Source: Catenulispora sp. MAP5-51
GTDB taxonomy: Bacteria; Actinomycetota; Actinomycetes; Streptomycetales; Catenulisporaceae
Reading direction: 5' to 3'
Assembly: GCF_041261205.1 (NCBI RefSeq)
Contig: NZ_JBGCCH010000013.1
Location: 62,001 to 126,000, forward strand
Length of the DNA stretch: 64,000 nt
The notes below the pieces were generated by a model. It ran no database searches, was not told where the DNA came from, and saw only the letters and a program-made list of their open reading frames with translations. A program made the translations under genes and the position numbers. This document shows, one piece after another, positions 43,973 to 52,600 of the stretch. The stretch's first letter is position 1. Every line of letters begins with the position of its first letter.

Positions 43973-44006
43973 TTCTACATCTGTAGAACTCTCTACAGAT
44001 GTAGAA
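43973..44006. promoter_or_regulatory. 34-bp operator with four TCTACA half-sites
   Basis: TTCTACATCTGTAGA (43973-43987) and TCTACAGATGTAGAA (43992-44006) are perfect 15-bp inverted repeats with a 4-bp spacer. Each arm is itself a TCTACA-nn-TGTAGA palindrome, so two repressor dimers could bind side by side. It ends 14 bp before the TetR start. Confidence 0.85.
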
Positions 44007-44020
44007 GGTACGCTCCAGAT

Positions 44021-44743
44021 GTGGGAACCACAAGCGATCAGACCGACCGGCGCGATCGCCGCGCGCTCCTCGCCGACGCGGCCATCGACCTGCTCGCCGA
44101 GGAGGGCATGCGGGCCCTGACGCACCGCGCCGTGGACACCCGCGCCGCGCTGCCGCTGGGGACCACGTCGGCCTACTTCCGCACCCGGCAGGCCCTGCTG
44201 ACGGCGATCGTGAAGCGGCTGTCCGATCTGGACCGGGAGGACCTGCGACGGCGCGGGCTGGACCTGCCCTCCCAGCCGGCCGGGTCGGAACCGAAGCCGA
44301 AACCGAAGCCGGAGCCGCGGCCGGAACCGAGGCCGGAGCCGGCCGCGCCCGCCGCGCCGGCCATGCCATCCGACCTCGACGCCGTGGCCGAGGCCACCGC
44401 GGCCTTCATCGATCTCTCGCTGTCGCGCACCCGCAACCGCGCGCTGGCCCGCTACCACTGCCGCATGGAGTCGATCACGCAGCCGGACCTGCGGGCCCTG
44501 CTGGCGCCGCACGAGCAGGCCGCCTTCCGGCAGACCCGCGACCTGTTGGCCGGGCACCTGGCCGGGCATGGGGTCCCCGACCTCGACAACCGGGCCCGCG
44601 CGTTCGTCGCCGCCGTCGACGGACTGATCTTCGAGCGCCTCGTCAGCGGCTCTCCCGAGACGCAGACGCCGGGCACCGCGGAGAACCGTGCGGAGCTCAC
44701 GAAAACCGTCCGGGCCCTGCTGGCCGGCGCGACAGCGCGCTGA
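44021..44743 (+). CDS. TetR/AcrR family regulator with Lys-Pro/Glu-Pro repeat insert
   Basis: A 240-residue repressor. HTH at about 15-60: ALLADAAIDLLAEEGMRALT, HRAVDTRAALPLGTTSAYFR. The ligand domain (AVAEATAAFIDLSLSRTRNR, FRQTRDLLAGHLAGHGV) is separated by an inserted EPKPKPKPEPRPEPRPEP tract (about 87-105). The GTG start lies 14 bp after the 34-bp operator with a weak AGAAGG; transcription start and operator probably overlap, indicating autorepression. One base separates its stop from the DUF3995 gene, the likely regulated partner. Confidence 0.88.
   Translation: MGTTSDQTDRRDRRALLADAAIDLLAEEGMRALTHRAVDTRAALPLGTTSAYFRTRQALLTAIVKRLSDLDREDLRRRGLDLPSQPAGSEPKPKPKPEPRPEPRPEPAAPAAPAMPSDLDAVAEATAAFIDLSLSRTRNRALARYHCRMESITQPDLRALLAPHEQAAFRQTRDLLAGHLAGHGVPDLDNRARAFVAAVDGLIFERLVSGSPETQTPGTAENRAELTKTVRALLAGATAR
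44285..44345 (+). repeat. 6-bp Lys-Pro/Glu-Pro codon repeat in the TetR gene
   Basis: Alternating ccgaag / ccggag hexamers encode the KP/EP/RP tract. Unit length keeps the frame. Confidence 0.8.
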
Positions 44744-44744
44744 G

Positions 44745-45320
44745 ATGGACACGGCCGCGGCGGGCATCGGGACCCGCAACGGGGCAGCGTGGGTCGCCGT
44801 GGTGTGGGGCGTGCTGTTCGCAGTGCCCAGCTTCGTCTGGGCGACCGGCCACACCGCCGGTGCCACCTCCACCGTCTCCCCCGAACTCGTCGCGAAGGCA
44901 CGGGACGGGGTGACCTGGTTCCTCGTCGTGCTGTGGTTGAGCGGGTTCCTCAAGCTGTTCGCGAGCGTTGTCGCTCTGGCACTGACGCGGCCGCGCAGCA
45001 CCCTCGTGGGCCGGTTCGCCGTGTTCTGCGGCTCCGGGGCGGCAGTCCTGCTGGCCGGCCACGGGCTGCTGTTCGTCGTCGGCGGGGCGCTGGTGGAGTC
45101 CGGAGCGGTGCACGCGAAGCCCGATGCCGTCGCGCTGCTGCGCTGGTACCTGTACCTGTGGGGACCGTACTTCCTGGTCGGCGGGCTGGCGTTCGCGATG
45201 GCGACGCTCTGGTACCTGCGCCAGGCGACCGATCGCGCGCGCGTCGTGCGCTATGCGCAGGTCGGCGCGATCGGCGGCGCGCTGGTGGTGCTGCTCTCGA
45301 CGGTCTCCGGGCTCGGGTAG
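44745..45320 (+). CDS. DUF3995-like integral membrane protein
   Basis: A 191-residue protein with about five hydrophobic segments: AAWVAVVWGVLFAVPSFVWA, WFLVVLWLSGFLKLFASVVA, AVLLAGHGLLFVVGGALVE, WYLYLWGPYFLVGGLAFAMA and GAIGGALVVLLSTVSGLG. This resembles DUF3995 proteins. The ATG is one base after the TetR stop. No function is known; cotranscription with the TetR gene suggests that the repressor controls it. Confidence 0.75.
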   Translation: MDTAAAGIGTRNGAAWVAVVWGVLFAVPSFVWATGHTAGATSTVSPELVAKARDGVTWFLVVLWLSGFLKLFASVVALALTRPRSTLVGRFAVFCGSGAAVLLAGHGLLFVVGGALVESGAVHAKPDAVALLRWYLYLWGPYFLVGGLAFAMATLWYLRQATDRARVVRYAQVGAIGGALVVLLSTVSGLG

Positions 45321-45341
45321 GCCGACGCCGGCTCAGCCGGC

Positions 45342-45908
45342 TCAGCCGGCGCGCTCAACCAGCTTCTCCAGCGCGGCGAAGCACTCCTTCATCGACTTCG
45401 CCATGTCGCCGGATTCGCTGCGCACCCACTGGGCGAACGCCGAGCGGAACACGGCGATGCCCGCGTCCGCCGCGAGCCGGGCGTCCGGGTCGGCGACGCC
45501 GCGCTCGCGCAGGCCGGCGGCGAGCGCCAGGGCGATCATGGCCATCTTGGCGACCTCGCGCTCCTGCAGTTCCGGGTGCGCGTCGATGATGCCCTGGCGG
45601 AGTCGGGACATGTCGTGGCGCTCGTCGAAGAAGATCGCGACCGAGGTGACGGCGGCGTGGACCGCGGCCATCGGCGGGGCGTCGGCGGGGGCGGCGGCCA
45701 GGGCCTCGACCATCGTCGCCCGCAGCAGTTCGCCGCCCTGGAACAGCACCTCGCGCTTGTCGCTGAAGTGGCGGAAGAAGGTGCGCTCGGTGAGGCCGGC
45801 GCGCTCGGCGATCTCCGCGACCGTCGTCTGGTCGTAGCCCCGTTCCACGAACAGGTCCATGGCGGCTTGTTCGAGACGTCCTCGGGGGTTCGACGGCCAG
45901 CGACTCAT
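45342..45908 (-). CDS. TetR/AcrR family regulator (divergent from SDR gene)
   Basis: A 188-residue repressor with a canonical HTH at residues 10-55 (AAMDLFVERGYDQTTVAEIA, ERAGLTERTFFRHFSDKREV) and a helical C-terminal domain (AIFFDERHDMSRLRQGIIDA). GGGGG precedes the ATG; a longer start reaches into the operator. The nested dyad at 45923-45977 lies between it and the SDR gene. It probably represses both. Confidence 0.9.
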   Translation of the reverse strand: MSRWPSNPRGRLEQAAMDLFVERGYDQTTVAEIAERAGLTERTFFRHFSDKREVLFQGGELLRATMVEALAAAPADAPPMAAVHAAVTSVAIFFDERHDMSRLRQGIIDAHPELQEREVAKMAMIALALAAGLRERGVADPDARLAADAGIAVFRSAFAQWVRSESGDMAKSMKECFAALEKLVERAG

Positions 45909-45922
45909 GCCCCCATGGTACT

Positions 45923-45977
45923 TGATGACAGTGACTGACATCAGTGCTAGCGTTAGTGATGTCAGAAACTGTCATCA
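45923..45977. promoter_or_regulatory. Two nested perfect inverted repeats sharing one centre (TetR operator)
   Basis: Outer arms TGATGACAGT (45923-45932) / ACTGTCATCA (45968-45977) and inner arms CTGACATCA (45935-45943) / TGATGTCAG (45957-45965) are both exact and both centred on 45950. The 55-bp dyad fills the divergent promoter. Confidence 0.8.
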
Positions 45978-45995
45978 CTGGCCCGGGAGGCCCTC

Positions 45996-46895
45996 ATGCG
46001 TGTATTCGTCACCGGCGCGTCCGGACACATCGGTTCGGCCGTCGTCCCCGACCTGCTCCAGGCCGGCCACCAGGTCGTCGGGCTGGCCCGCAACGACGCC
46101 GCCGCCGAGCGGATCGCGGCCCGGGGCGCCGAGGTGCACCGCGGCGACGTCTTCGACCCGGACACCTACCTCGACGCCGTGGCCGCCGCCGACGGCGTCA
46201 TCCACCTCGCCTACGACCACTCCTTCACCGACATGGCGGCCGCCGCGGCCGAGGACCTGCGCGTGGTCCGGGCCATGGGCGAGCGGCTGGCCGGCACCGG
46301 CAAGCCGCTGGTCGCCACCACCGGCACCCTGATGCTGGCGATGCGCGCGCCCGGCGTGCTCGGCCTGGAGGAGCACACGCTCCCCGGCGGCCCGCGGATC
46401 GACACCGAGAACGCGCTCGTGGCCCTGGCCGAGCGCGGGGTCCGCACCTCCGTGGTGCGCCTGGCCCCGCTGGTCCACAGCGACCTGGACCACCACGGCT
46501 TCGCCCCGACCCTGATCCGCGTCGCCCGGGAGAAGGGCGTGGCCGGCTACCTCGGCGACGGCGCCAACCGCTGGCCGGCCCTGAACACCCGGGACGCGGC
46601 CCGCATCTACCGGCTCGCGCTGGAGTCGGCGCCCGGCGGCACCCGGCTGCACGGCGTCGAGAGCGAGGGCTACGCCTTCCGCGAGATCGCCGAGACCATC
46701 GGCAGGCGGCTCGGCGTCCCGACCGCGTCGATCCCCGCCGACGAGGCGGCCGCGCACTTCGGCTTCCTCGGCGGGCTCGTCGGCCTGGACAACCCGACCT
46801 CGAACGAGGTCACCCGCAAGACCCTCGGCTGGGAGCCGGAGCACCTGGGCCTGATCGAGGATCTGGAGCAGGACCACTACTTCGTCGAGCGGTAG
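45996..46895 (+). CDS. NAD(P)-dependent extended SDR / epimerase-like protein
   Basis: A 299-residue atypical/extended SDR. The N-terminal MRVFVTGASGHIGSAVVPDL holds the GxxGxxG cofactor motif; VIHLAYDHSF and AYAFREIAE-type segments follow, with GWEPEHLGLIEDLEQDHYF at the end. The Tyr-xxx-Lys pair is not clearly present, as in NmrA/isoflavone-reductase-like members. Substrate unknown. It is divergent from the TetR gene and is its probable target. Confidence 0.85.
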   Translation: MRVFVTGASGHIGSAVVPDLLQAGHQVVGLARNDAAAERIAARGAEVHRGDVFDPDTYLDAVAAADGVIHLAYDHSFTDMAAAAAEDLRVVRAMGERLAGTGKPLVATTGTLMLAMRAPGVLGLEEHTLPGGPRIDTENALVALAERGVRTSVVRLAPLVHSDLDHHGFAPTLIRVAREKGVAGYLGDGANRWPALNTRDAARIYRLALESAPGGTRLHGVESEGYAFREIAETIGRRLGVPTASIPADEAAAHFGFLGGLVGLDNPTSNEVTRKTLGWEPEHLGLIEDLEQDHYFVER

Positions 46896-46918
46896 AGCCG
46901 GAGCGGACAAGACAAAAA

Positions 46919-46970
46919 GGCACCGGCCCCGACGCCTCCCTCAAAGCGTCAGGGCCGGCGCCCTCTTTCC
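46919..46970. terminator. Imperfect 17-bp stem terminator between convergent genes
   Basis: GGCACCGGCCCCGACGC (46919-46935) pairs with GCGTCAGGGCCGGCGCC (46946-46962) with two mismatches, followed by CTCTTTCC. It serves the SDR gene and the minus-strand GH8 gene. Confidence 0.8.
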
Positions 46971-46981
46971 TCCCGGTCAGG

Positions 46982-49060
46982 TCAGGAAGTCGTCACCGCC
47001 GTGTCGTCGATGACGGAGTTGGTGGTCCCCCCGCTCGTGTCGGTCTCCGAGCCGGTGAACTTCAGGGTGACGGTCTGCCCCGCGTACGCCGACAGGTCGG
47101 CGGTCTTCTGCGAGTAGCCCGAGGCGGCGTTCAGGTTCGAGAAGGAACCAACGGTCGCCAGCACGGTCCCCGAGGAGTTCAGGACCTGCACGGTGAACGT
47201 GTCCGGCTTGGCCGAGGTCGTGTTCTCCGTGGTGTCGATGTGCAGCCAGTAGGTCAGCGTCGCGGTGCAGCCCGCCGGGATGGTGATGGACTGCGAAGCC
47301 GTGTCGGTGTCCTTGCTGCCGTTGCCGTTGAACCAGGCGACGTACGAGCCCGAGTGCGCCGGCTCGGCCGAGGTGGCCTTGGTGATCGGCGTGAAGCCGA
47401 GGGTCGAGGTCTGGGTCCACGAGGTCGCCCCGGACTCGAAGCCCGGGTTGGCCAGCAGCTGCGCCGAGGTGCAGCCGCCACCGCCGGAGGTCGGGTTCAC
47501 CGTGACCGTGTAGGTGGCGGTGTGGGTCCCGGACGCGGCGGTGCCGGTGACGGTGATGGTGAACGTGCCCGTGGCCGTCGAGGAGCTCGTCGCCACGCTC
47601 AGCGTCGAACTGCCGCCGGAGGTGACCGAAGCAGGGCTGAAGCTGACCGTCGAACCCGCCGGACCGCCGGAGGCGCTCAGGGCGACGGACTCGGCGCTGC
47701 CCGCGGTCACCGCGGTGGAGATGGTGGCGGTCGCGGTGCCGCCGACGGTGACCGAGCCCGACGTCGGCGAGGCCGAGATCGAGAAGTCGTTGGCGGGCGG
47801 CGGCGGGGTGGAGGCCGAGGCCGGGCTCCAGTAGTCGCCGGCCATGACGATCATGACGAGCGTCTTGATGGTCTCGCCGTAGTAGCCGTCACCGTAGGGG
47901 TTGGTCTGCAGGTAGTTCCAGATCGTGTCGGTCCACGCCTGGTCGCCGGCGGCCATGGCGGACGGGCCGATCGAGTCGCCGGCTTCCTCGGCGACGTCCG
48001 AGGTGCTCTGCGCGGTGCAGTTCAGGTTCAGGTGCGGGTAGACGTTCCCCGGGTTGGAACCCGAGACCTTCTTGGCGCACGCCGACCACTTCTGGGCCTC
48101 GCTGAGCTCGAACGCCGCCGTCGAGGAACCGTTCAGCAGCGCGTCGGTGCCCATGTGCCAGGGCACGCGGATGGAGTTGTAGCCGACGATGTTGTCCGGC
48201 TGGTCCTCCTGGTAGTTCGCCGGGGCCGGCTTCGGGCTGCTGCCGTCGGCGCCGACGACGAAGTCGGACAGCAGGCCGTAGGAGGACGAGTAGTTGCTCA
48301 CCAGCGAGCCGTCCACGGCCTCGGTCCGGGATATGACCTTGTTCCAGTCGTGCGACGGGTCGTACGCGGCGTAGGCCCGCAGGTGGTCGATCATGTGGTC
48401 CGAGGGCCGGGTGTCGGTGTTCGGGCCGTCGTCCTCGCACTTGAGGTGGCCGTCGGGGGCCACGTTGTGGTTCCAGAAGTTGGTCAGCCACGTCTTGGCG
48501 TCGCTGCTGTAGCCGCCCCACTGCTCGTCGGCGAGGATCAGGCCGTAGCCGATGTCCAGGTCGCCGTCGGTGGCGCCGTCGGGCGTGCCGCCGCTGTAGT
48601 ACTTGCAGGTCTTGCCGTCCAGCTGCCACTGCATCATGCCGTACTGGTCTTCGTGGTCCTTGACCAGCTGCCACAGGCCGTTGAACTCGGTCTGCGCACT
48701 GGCGTCGTACCCGGCCATCAGCGGCACGATGTTCATGCCGTAGCCCTGGCCCTCGGAGACCGGGCCGTTGTTGGTGGCATCGCCGTCGCCCTTGGTGGAC
48801 ACGTAGTACTCGTTGCTGGCGCAGCCTTTGACGAGGTACGTGGACTTCCAGGAGTTGTACTGCTTCTCCACGGCGGCGTCGCGCGTGGCCTGCGAGGCCG
48901 ACGGCATGACGCCGACCTTGTACGTCTGGTGCTGCGGGAAGGCGTAGTTCGGCCCGGCGGCGCTGACCGGGGCGGAGTGCGCGACGGCGATCGCCACGAC
49001 TCCGGCCAGGGTGCTGATTCCGGTCGCCAGGCTGAGCACACGCTGAGTGCGGTGCTTCAC
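46982..49060 (-). CDS. Secreted GH8 glycoside hydrolase (probable chitosanase) with C-terminal beta-sandwich modules
   Basis: A 692-residue exported enzyme. The signal peptide ends near APVSA (about 34). The GH8 domain (about 40-420) shows PVSEGQGYGM with the proton-donor Glu (about 102) and GATDGDLDIGYGLIL with the conserved Asp (about 161). An Ig-like linker domain and a CBM-like beta-sandwich (LANPGFESGATSWTQTS) follow. GH8 includes cellulases, xylanases and chitosanases; being 37 bp downstream of an exochitosanase favours chitosan. GTG start with AAAGGA. Transcribed with the GH2 gene. Confidence 0.88.
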   Translation of the reverse strand: MKHRTQRVLSLATGISTLAGVVAIAVAHSAPVSAAGPNYAFPQHQTYKVGVMPSASQATRDAAVEKQYNSWKSTYLVKGCASNEYYVSTKGDGDATNNGPVSEGQGYGMNIVPLMAGYDASAQTEFNGLWQLVKDHEDQYGMMQWQLDGKTCKYYSGGTPDGATDGDLDIGYGLILADEQWGGYSSDAKTWLTNFWNHNVAPDGHLKCEDDGPNTDTRPSDHMIDHLRAYAAYDPSHDWNKVISRTEAVDGSLVSNYSSSYGLLSDFVVGADGSSPKPAPANYQEDQPDNIVGYNSIRVPWHMGTDALLNGSSTAAFELSEAQKWSACAKKVSGSNPGNVYPHLNLNCTAQSTSDVAEEAGDSIGPSAMAAGDQAWTDTIWNYLQTNPYGDGYYGETIKTLVMIVMAGDYWSPASASTPPPPANDFSISASPTSGSVTVGGTATATISTAVTAGSAESVALSASGGPAGSTVSFSPASVTSGGSSTLSVATSSSTATGTFTITVTGTAASGTHTATYTVTVNPTSGGGGCTSAQLLANPGFESGATSWTQTSTLGFTPITKATSAEPAHSGSYVAWFNGNGSKDTDTASQSITIPAGCTATLTYWLHIDTTENTTSAKPDTFTVQVLNSSGTVLATVGSFSNLNAASGYSQKTADLSAYAGQTVTLKFTGSETDTSGGTTNSVIDDTAVTTS

Positions 49061-49620
49061 AGTGGTCGATCCTTTCTGGGGTGGGGATGTGGGGGCGTCA
49101 GTTGGTCTGCAGAGCGGTGTCGTCGACCACGAAGGTGGTCGTGCCGCCGCTGGTGTCGGTCTCGCTGCCGGTGAATTTCAGGGTGACCGTCTGGCCGGCG
49201 TAGGCCGACAGGTCGGCGGTCTTCTGCGAGTAGCCCGAGGCGGCGTTCAGGTTGGAGAACGACCCGACGGTCCCGAGCACCGTCCCGGAGGCGTTCAGGA
49301 CCTGCACGGTGAACGTGTCCGGCTTCGCCGTGCTGGTGCTCTCGGTGGTGTCGATGTGCAGCCAGTACGTCAGCGACGCACTGCACCCGGCGGGGATCGT
49401 CACCGACTGCGCGATCGTGTCGGTGTCCTTGCTGCCGTTGCCGTTGAACCAGGCGATGTACGACCCGGAGTGCGCCGGCTCAGCCGAGGTGGCCTTGGTG
49501 ATCGGGTCGAACCCCAGCGTCGAGGTCTGCGTCCACGAGGCCGCCCCGGACTCGAAGCCCGGATTCGCCAGCAACTGCGCCGCGGTGCAGCCGCCGCCGC
49601 CCGACGACGTGACCGTCAAC
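47000..49620 (-). repeat. Shared C-terminal module in GH8 and GH2 genes
   Basis: The final about 165 codons of the two genes (about 46985-47480 and 49101-49596) encode nearly identical modules (ANPGFESGA, YWLHIDTTE, GSFSNLNAASGYSQKTADLS, LKFTGSETDTSGGTT). DNA identity is visibly high, consistent with module duplication within the operon. Confidence 0.8.
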
Positions 49621-52600
49621 GAGTAGCTCGTGGTGTGTGTGGCCGATGCCGCGGTGCCGGTGATGGTGATCGGATACGTCCCCGCCGGAGTGCTCGCCGC
49701 GGTCGAGATCGTCACGGTCGACGACCCGCCGGCCGTGACCGAGGCCGGGGAGAACGCCGCGGTTGCGCCGGTCGGCAGACCGGAGGCGGTCAGCGTGACG
49801 GGCTCGGCGGTGCCGCTGGTCAGGGCGGTGGAGACGGTCGCGGTAGTCGAAGAGCCCTGCGCCACCGAGCCGGAGGCCGGCGCGTCGGAGATCGAGAAGT
49901 CGTTCGGGGCGCCGGTGCCGGTGCCCGCGACCACGTCGGTCTTCGCCGCGTTCCAGCCGGACAGGCTCACCACCGGCGTCGCGCCCTGCAGGTCGGAGGA
50001 CTTGAAGGAGGCGGTCAGGGTCTCGGACTCCCCCGGCCACAGCGTGATGTCGTTGTCGCTCCAGACCGCCGAGGTCACCTCGTTGTCGCCGGACAGCTCG
50101 GAGCCCGAAGCGGTCCCGCGGCGCAGGTCCGCACGGAGCAGGAAGCCGACGGTCGGCGTCGTGGACTTGTTGGTGACCGTGACCGTGACCAGGCTGTCGG
50201 CACCGTTCGGGCCGGGCTGGCTGGTAGTCGAGGCGGTCGCCGAAACAGTGGCCGACGGCAGGTTCTGCAGGGCGCTGAGGTTCGCGTAGGAGCTCATCGT
50301 GGCCTGCGGGTTGCCGCCGCCGGAGGGGATGGTCGAGCCCCAGTTGACGGCGTCCGGCGTGGTCGAGTCCCAGTAGACGTTGCGGTCGACCACGGTGCCG
50401 TTCTGCTTGACCAGCAGCTCGACGAAGTAGACCGTGCCGGCGGCGCTGGGCAGCTTCGGCGTGAGCACCTTGTTCTGCACCTTCTGGGAGGCCAGGGACA
50501 GCGAGCCCGAGGTCTGGTCGTCCAGCAGGGAGCCCGAGGTGTTGTAGACCTTCGACTCGACGGTCACGCCGGACTGCGTCTGGCCCGACAGGTTGTCGAC
50601 GGTCACGGTGTGGGTGTCGAGGGTGTAGATCGCGTGCAGCGTGCGGTTGGCCTCCTGCGCGCCGAAGTACGCGCCGGCCTGGTCGTAGTCGTTGTTGTAG
50701 AGCGACCACAGAAGCGTCGGCCAGCCCTTGTTCATCTGCCAGTAGATGGTGCCGGTGGAAGGCTGCGTGGTGTAGGTGGAGTGGGCGATGTAGGCCTCGA
50801 ACTGCGCGCGGGTGTCCTCGTAGTTCTGCGCCTGCGCCTCCTGGACGTACTGCGCCAGGCTCGACCAGGCTCCGAAGCGCTTGGAGACGGCCTGGTCCAG
50901 GTTGTAGAGCGTGCCGAACGCGTAGCCGCTGTGGCTGGTGCCCTCATAGTTCGCGTGGTACTGGTTCGCCGCGGTGGTCTGCCACAGGGCCGACTGGTCC
51001 GAGGAGGACAGGAAGCGGTTGATCGAGTCCAGCGTCGGGACCGTGTCGCCGGCGCTCTGCTCGGAGTCGAAGCCCCAGGCGCCGCCGGCGTTGGTCAGCG
51101 TGGAGTCGCCGGAGGGGTAGTGCGAGGTGTCGTACCAGTAGTTCGACGGCACCCAGTCGTAAGGACCCTCCTTCTCCCCCGACACCCCGAGCTGGGAGCT
51201 GGAGTTGTACTCGGCGGAGGAGATGAACGGACCGGGGAAGTCGGCCGCGGCGAAGCCGTTCAGGGCCTGCGATTCCTGCGTCGAGGTCGGGTTGTTGTCG
51301 CTCCACTGGAAGCTGAAGATGCTCGGGTGGTTGCGCCAGATCGCACCCTGGGTCGTCGCGGTGTTCTGGTACACGGTCCCGGCCGAGCCGCTGTTCTCCC
51401 ACTCGTCGCAGCACTGGTAGCCGACGTTGACCAGGATCCCGGCGGCGTCCATCTGCTGGTAGAAGTCCGGCGGCATGAAGTGGCCCTCAAGCCGGATGGC
51501 GTTCAGGCCCATGGACTTCATCAGCGCGATCTGCTGCGCGGTGTCCGCGGGGTCGTAGCGCAGGAACAGGTCGGGGTCCCAGCCGCCGCCGCGGATCACC
51601 AGCGGCTGACCGTTGATGCCGAACTGGCGCACCCCGGAGGTCGCGGCACTGCCGGACCCGACCAGGGACGACTGCACCGTGCGGATGCCGAAGGTCTCGG
51701 AGGTCGTGTTCAGCACGGTCGAGTTCTGGGCCACGGAGGTGGCCAGCGTGTAGAGCGGCTGCGCGCCCATCTGGTAGGGCCACCAGATCTTCGGCGAGGA
51801 CAGGGTCAGCGCCGGGTAGCTCGACGGGGCGAACGTGACGGTCGAGGTCGCGTTCGCGGCGACGGTGACGTTCTGCGTCACCGAGATCGGGGTCCCGCCG
51901 CCGGGCGGGGTGAGCGTCGCGGTCACCGCGCCGGTCTGCGCGGAGCCGGTGACGTTGACCACCGAGGCCTTCACCGTCAGCGCGCTGCTGGACAGGTTGG
52001 CCGCGGTGCTCTGGTTCGCGTGCGCGTCGTCGACGATCAGCGGGCCGCCGGACTCCAGCTGCACGGGGAACTGGATGCCGGTGTTGTTGTCCGGCGGGAT
52101 CTGGCTCCAGTCGACGTTGTCCAGCGTCAGCATCGAGTTCGGGTTGTTCGGGTGCATCTCGATGGCCAGCGAGTTGGTGCCGGAGACCAGCTTGGAGGTG
52201 ATGTCGAAGACGAACTTGTCGTAGTCGCCGGTGACGGTCGAGGACGAGGCGACCTGGGTGCCGTTGACCCAGACGTCCGCCGTGCCGACGACGCCGTTCA
52301 GGACCAGCCGCGCGCCCTGCCCGCTCGGCGGCGCGGTGAAGTCCGTCCGGTACCACCACGGGACCGAGAACTGCGCGATGGTGTCCGCGCCGACCTTGGT
52401 CATCTGGCCGAAGCAGGTCTTCATGTTGGTGGAGACGTAGACGTTCGGGCAGCTGCCGTTCTGAAGCAGGGCGTTGATCTCGGTGCCCGGCGCACCCCCG
52501 CCGTCGTTGGCGACGGTGAGCCAGCCGGAGGTGGAGAAGCCCGGCGCGGAGATCTTCGCGCCGCCCTGCGTGGCGGTCGAGCTGGTGAGGACCTTCCACC

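Noticed and set aside
47254-49386. Short minus-strand frames in the GH8/GH2 junction
   Set aside because: They are alternate-frame shadows of the shared C-terminal modules.
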